Origin: Pedobacter soli
GTDB taxonomy: Bacteria > Bacteroidota > Bacteroidia > Sphingobacteriales > Sphingobacteriaceae
Direction of reading: 5' to 3'
Assembly: GCF_900101435.1 (NCBI RefSeq)
Contig: NZ_FMZH01000022.1
Coordinates: forward strand, 1 to 35,021
DNA: 35,021 nucleotides
Shown here: positions 32,617 through 35,021 of the stretch, piece after piece
Layout: every line of letters begins with the position of its first letter
How positions within the stretch are numbered: the first letter of the stretch is position 1
Notes under the pieces: model-generated
Told to the model about the DNA's origin: nothing
Databases searched by the model: none
What the model saw: only the letters and a program-made list of their open reading frames with translations
Made by a program: the position numbers and the translations under genes

Positions 32617-32686
32617 AAAAAAAATGCCACAGAAACGCTGATTATACGGATAATAAATCTATTCCGTGTTTCGGTGTTTCCGTGGC
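32617..32686 (-). terminator. Terminator-like hairpin after mdh
   Basis: GCCACGGAAAC pairs with GTTTCTGTGGC when read on the minus strand (32686-32676 with 32636-32626) around a long loop that has further CACGGAAT-like sequence. It is followed by a run of T on that strand and lies 22 bp after the mdh stop codon. The GCCACAGA wording resembles the hairpin at 22449. Confidence 0.65.
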
Positions 32687-32707
32687 AAAAAAGAAGTGAT
32701 GCGCGTA

Positions 32708-33646
32708 CTAAACCAGTTTCATTTCTGCCAGTACACTGTTCATATTTCTAACGGCATCGGCACTTTTGTTAAATGCAGCCTGCTCATCGTCAGTTAATTT
32801 AAAGTCGATAATTTTTTCCCAGCCGCTGCGGCCAACAATTACCGGTACACCTAAACAAATATCGTCCTGACCGTATTCGCCTTCTAAAGAAACGCAGCAG
32901 GTGAATAATTTTTTCTCATCGCGTAAAATAGCTTCAACCAAGGCTGCGCCTGCAGCACCCGGAGCGTACCAGGCCGAAGTGCCGATAAGGCCGGTTAAAG
33001 TTGCGCCACCTACCATGGTATCGGCTGCTACTTTATCTAAGGTTGCTTTATCCAGTAAATTGGTTACCGGTAAGCTCTGATAAGTAGCCAAACGGGTTAG
33101 CGGGATCATAGTGGTATCGCCGTGACCGCCAATTACAAAGCCTTGCAAATCGTTAGGGTTGCAGTTTAAGGCCTGTGATAAGTAAAACTTAAAGCGCGAG
33201 CTATCTAAAGTACCACCCATACCAATGATCCTGTTTTTAGGCAGTCCTAACGATTTTAGCGCCAGATAAGTCATGGTATCCATTGGGTTGCTAATGACAA
33301 TAATGATCGCCTCAGGAGAGAATTTTAATATATTTTCGGCTACGCCTTTTACAATGCCGGCGTTAATGCCAATCAGTTCTTCGCGGGTCATGCCGGGTTT
33401 GCGCGGCAGGCCTGAGGTAATTACTACCACATCCGAACCTTCGGTTTTACTGTAATCGCCGGTTACGCCGGTAATTTTGGTGTCGTAACCCAACAGGGTT
33501 GCGGTTTGCATCATATCAATGGCTTTACCTTCGGCAAAACCCTCTTTAATATCTAATAATACAAGCTCGTTAGCCAGTTCTTTACGTGCAATATTATCTG
33601 CACAAGTTGCGCCAACTGCGCCTGCTCCTACAACCGTTACTTTCAT
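32708..33646 (-). CDS. mdh: Malate dehydrogenase
   Basis: NAD-dependent interconversion of malate and oxaloacetate in the TCA cycle. Rossmann motif VGAGAVGATCADNIA (G7-x-G-x-x-G12), cofactor acidic residue in LLDIKEG (D32), substrate arginines R82 and R88 in LPRKPGMTREE, N120 in ISNPMD, R151 in LDSSRFK, and catalytic H175 in GGHGDTTM. This is the LDH-like type of MDH, 312 aa, usual for Bacteroidota. R82 in place of the lactate-dehydrogenase glutamine supports malate specificity. Transcribed as a single gene, away from the 21-bp repeat array that lies 90 bp upstream of its start. Confidence 0.96.
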   Translation of the reverse strand: MKVTVVGAGAVGATCADNIARKELANELVLLDIKEGFAEGKAIDMMQTATLLGYDTKITGVTGDYSKTEGSDVVVITSGLPRKPGMTREELIGINAGIVKGVAENILKFSPEAIIIVISNPMDTMTYLALKSLGLPKNRIIGMGGTLDSSRFKFYLSQALNCNPNDLQGFVIGGHGDTTMIPLTRLATYQSLPVTNLLDKATLDKVAADTMVGGATLTGLIGTSAWYAPGAAGAALVEAILRDEKKLFTCCVSLEGEYGQDDICLGVPVIVGRSGWEKIIDFKLTDDEQAAFNKSADAVRNMNSVLAEMKLV

Positions 33647-33735
33647 ATATCTAAAATTTTATGGTTTGCTGTATAAATATCAATCGAAGGTATAAATAAA
33701 TATAAGGTTTAAAAATGCTTTTCAAAACTTTATAA

Positions 33736-34091
33736 CAACTGCGGCCGTAACGAATCAATTGATGCTGTAACTCCGAAACTGATCAGGTATGCCCCGGCAA
33801 TTGATGCGACAGGCCTGGCAATTGGTACCGGCAGGGCAGAAATTGACGCCGTACACGCTGTAATTGATAGTGGAAGGGTAGAAATCAACACTATACGGCT
33901 AACATTCAATATTGGTACTGAAACATAGGATACTTTATGCTGACCAATTGACAGTGGAAGCGAAGCAATCGATACTGGAGGCCTAACAATCGATACTGTA
34001 CACTGACCAATTGACAGTGGAAGCCAAACAATTGATGCTGTACACTAAACAATTGATCGTAGCAGGCAAACATTTGATTTATTAGCTAAAA
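33736..34091. repeat. Degenerate tandem array, ~17 units of exactly 21 bp
   Basis: From 33756 to 34091 sixteen consecutive units of exactly 21 bp can be laid out, most beginning CAATTGAT or CAATCGAT and continuing roughly as CTGTACACTAA or AGTGGAAGCNAA. A shorter, 20-bp copy precedes them (33736-33755). Units 10 (33945) and 13 (34008) are almost identical, and units 9-11 correspond to 12-14, so a three-unit block of 63 bp was duplicated. The array fills most of the 488-bp gap between mdh and the lipocalin gene. There is no CRISPR character, because units adjoin without unique spacers. One forward frame gives I-D-[AST]-[GV]-x-x-x heptads interrupted by stops in units 9, 12 and 14. Confidence 0.85.
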
Positions 34092-34134
34092 CTTTATTTC
34101 TGTTACGCTGGTTAATTGATTAAAGCCTGTTAAC

Positions 34135-34587
34135 ATGGAAAATAAACCTATTTCGGATATCGATTATAAAGCCTTTGAAGGGAAATGGTATTCTTTATAT
34201 TCGATACCAACCTTGCTGGATAAACATTGGAAACAAACCACCGAGACTTATACGCTTGCAGCCGACGATCATTTTGATGTATATACCACCTACCATAAAG
34301 ATGGAAAACCTGAAGAAAAATCGATCACCTCGAAACTGTTTTTCGATCAGGATAAAGCGGATGGAGATATGAAAGCCCAGTTTTTATGGCCTTTTAAAAT
34401 TGGTTACTGGATTATCGAACTGGCCGATGATTATAGTTATGTAGTAGTAGGCCATCCTGATGAAAAGTACCTGTTTATTATGGCCCGCGAACCCAAAATG
34501 GAAGCCGATTTACTGGTGCATATTATTGAAAGATGCAGGCAAAAAGGTTATGAGGTAAGTGATTTGGTTAGTCAGGAGCATTTTTGA
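34135..34587 (+). CDS. Lipocalin family protein
   Basis: 150-residue protein with the lipocalin fold. The first structurally conserved region is IDYKAFEGKWYSLYSIPTLLD (the G-x-W motif near 16-18); strands follow through ETYTLAADDHFDVYTTYHKDGK and AQFLWPFKIGYWIIELADDYSYVVVGHP; then YLFIMAREPKMEADLLVHIIERCRQKGY (R-near-end and closing helix). It resembles the Blc group but has no lipoprotein signal, so it is likely cytoplasmic. It probably binds lipids or another hydrophobic ligand. It stands alone downstream of the 21-bp array and before an intergenic palindrome. Confidence 0.88.
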   Translation: MENKPISDIDYKAFEGKWYSLYSIPTLLDKHWKQTTETYTLAADDHFDVYTTYHKDGKPEEKSITSKLFFDQDKADGDMKAQFLWPFKIGYWIIELADDYSYVVVGHPDEKYLFIMAREPKMEADLLVHIIERCRQKGYEVSDLVSQEHF

Positions 34588-34590
34588 TTT

Positions 34591-34623
34591 AAACCTCGCA
34601 GGTTTTAAAAACCTGCGAGGTTT
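34591..34623. terminator. Near-perfect palindrome / terminator after the lipocalin gene
   Basis: AAACCTCGCAGGTTTT (34591-34606) and AAAACCTGCGAGGTTT (34608-34623) form a 16-bp stem with a single-base loop. It can act as a bidirectional terminator. The sequence belongs to a dispersed palindrome class that I associate with Bacteroidota intergenic DNA. Confidence 0.75.
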
Positions 34624-34654
34624 GTTTAGTCAGGCTACTGACGTTGTAAAATAA

Positions 34655-34708
34655 CCCCGATAGGAGTGGTAGCTGCCGGCTTCATGCCGGCACTACAAAC
34701 GGAAAGGT
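34655..34708. repeat. REP-like structured element, copy B
   Basis: Starts CCCCGATAGGAGTGG and has a central hairpin GTAG-C-TGCCGGC / GCCGGCA-C-TAC around TTCAT, then ACGGAAAGG. It matches the opening and central GC stem of copy A at 22581. It lies between the lipocalin palindrome and the IS110-type element. Confidence 0.6.
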
Positions 34709-35021
34709 ACTGTCTTCAAAACCAAATTAAAATCGATATATTTTTAATAAATTTGTTTAGTGAAATTTTTCTTCGGAAATTTTATCATGTGTAGCCTCTG
34801 CTTGTTCAGAGGCTATTATTTTTTGAGGATAATTAAAGTCAGTCTGGCATTTTTGTTTTTTTCTCCATAAGTAATACGCCATTATCAGTAATTTTTTCTG
34901 CACAGCAACGTATCCTTTCATCTTTATACCTGTTCTTTTATAAACTCTTTCGTATAGCATCTTAAACTGCGGCTGATCATCACGAACAGCACATAGGGCT
35001 GGCATATGCAGGATTCTTCTT
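34709..35021 (-). mobile_element. IS110-family insertion sequence, one end
   Basis: The element is recognised from its transposase tail. Its exact end lies somewhere in the ~48 bp between the REP-like element and the stop codon and cannot be fixed, because IS110 ends have no diagnostic inverted repeat. Confidence 0.6.
34757..35020 (-). CDS. IS110-family transposase, C-terminal part (cut by window edge)
   Basis: The last 88 codons of an IS110/IS116/IS902-type transposase (DEDD-type recombinase). The frame is open to the right edge (RRILH before MPALCAVRD), so the ATG at 35005 is internal. The pattern RRILHMPALCAVR ... MLYERVYKRTGIKMKGYVAVQKKLLIMAYYLW is typical of the end of these proteins, after the Tnp_20 domain. 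The catalytic N-terminal DEDD part and the serine of the C-terminal domain lie outside. IS110 elements lack terminal inverted repeats and use a bridge RNA encoded in a flanking region; that of the IS110 subgroup would lie upstream of the start codon, beyond this window. Confidence 0.85.
   Translation of the reverse strand, partial: RRILHMPALCAVRDDQPQFKMLYERVYKRTGIKMKGYVAVQKKLLIMAYYLWRKKQKCQTDFNYPQKIIASEQAEATHDKISEEKFH

Noticed and set aside
33713..33926. Open frame of ~71 codons with heptad I-D-x-x repeats across the left half of the 21-bp array
   Set aside because: No ATG, GTG or TTG in a good position, and further in-frame stops occur in units 9, 12 and 14. A 21-bp period gives a heptad pattern in any frame, so coding is not supported.
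33736..34091. CRISPR array or plasmid-type iterons
   Set aside because: Units adjoin without unique spacers, and there is no cas gene or replication gene nearby; divergence between units is too high for iterons.
1..35021. tRNA or rRNA genes
   Set aside because: No cloverleaf with GTTCRA-type T-arm or rRNA-like conserved segment was seen in any spacer read by eye; a tRNA finder could still overrule this.

Overview
The window looks like chromosomal DNA from a Bacteroidota species, most likely a Pedobacter-like member of the Sphingobacteriaceae. Evidence: moderate-to-low GC, several promoter boxes of the Bacteroidota type TAnnTTTG just upstream of genes, families typical of that phylum (GLPGLI protein, DUF4136 lipoprotein, FadL/OmpP1 porin paired with an SGNH lipoprotein, secreted sulfatase/GH16/GH29 enzymes), and intergenic palindromes of the kind common in those genomes. 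The genus is inferred from overall character, not from a marker comparison.

Layout. 1-362: 3' end of a group II intron (tail of its maturase, then RNA domains V and VI). 455-6647: a forward group of secreted carbohydrate-active enzymes (S1 sulfatase, SGNH esterase with GxDLY domain, GH16 lipoprotein, multidomain GH29 alpha-fucosidase), suggesting attack on a sulfated and/or esterified fucose-containing glycan; no SusC/SusD pair is in view. 6722-9932: a small coiled-coil membrane protein, a DUF3467 protein, and a FadL-type porin followed at 12 bp by an SGNH lipoprotein. 10068-13905 (reverse): miaA, a pRiA4b ORF-3-like acidic protein, a CCA-adding-type nucleotidyltransferase and a Sua5/YrdC/TsaC enzyme, so three of the four concern tRNA. 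14000-15452: two secreted proteins. 15460-17502 (reverse): glycosyltransferase and dapD. 17721-22268: S4 RNA-binding protein, EcsC-like protein, TlpA-like thioredoxin, guanine deaminase, Skp/OmpH-like lipoprotein. 22797-24755: gyrB with a strong terminator. 24844-26578: an apparently autoregulated PadR operon with two related membrane proteins. 26729-33646 (all reverse): bestrophin + USP-like pair, histidine kinase/response regulator, SRPBCC protein, truncated haemoglobin + membrane protein, retropepsin-like protein, mdh. 34135-34587: lipocalin. 34757-end: tail of an IS110-family transposase.

The most unusual structure is at 33736-34091, between mdh and the lipocalin gene: about 17 degenerate units beginning CAATTGAT with a strict 21-bp period. 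Substitutions are abundant, yet after the first unit there are no indels. One forward frame reads as a degenerate heptapeptide (I-D-[AST]-[GV]-x-x-x) broken by stop codons, so the array is either a decayed coding repeat or a non-coding array kept in helical phase. Other intergenic regions hold several different palindromic or short-tandem repeat families. Two genes (the glycosyltransferase and the ecsC-like gene) seem to have gained terminal coding extensions from such repeats.
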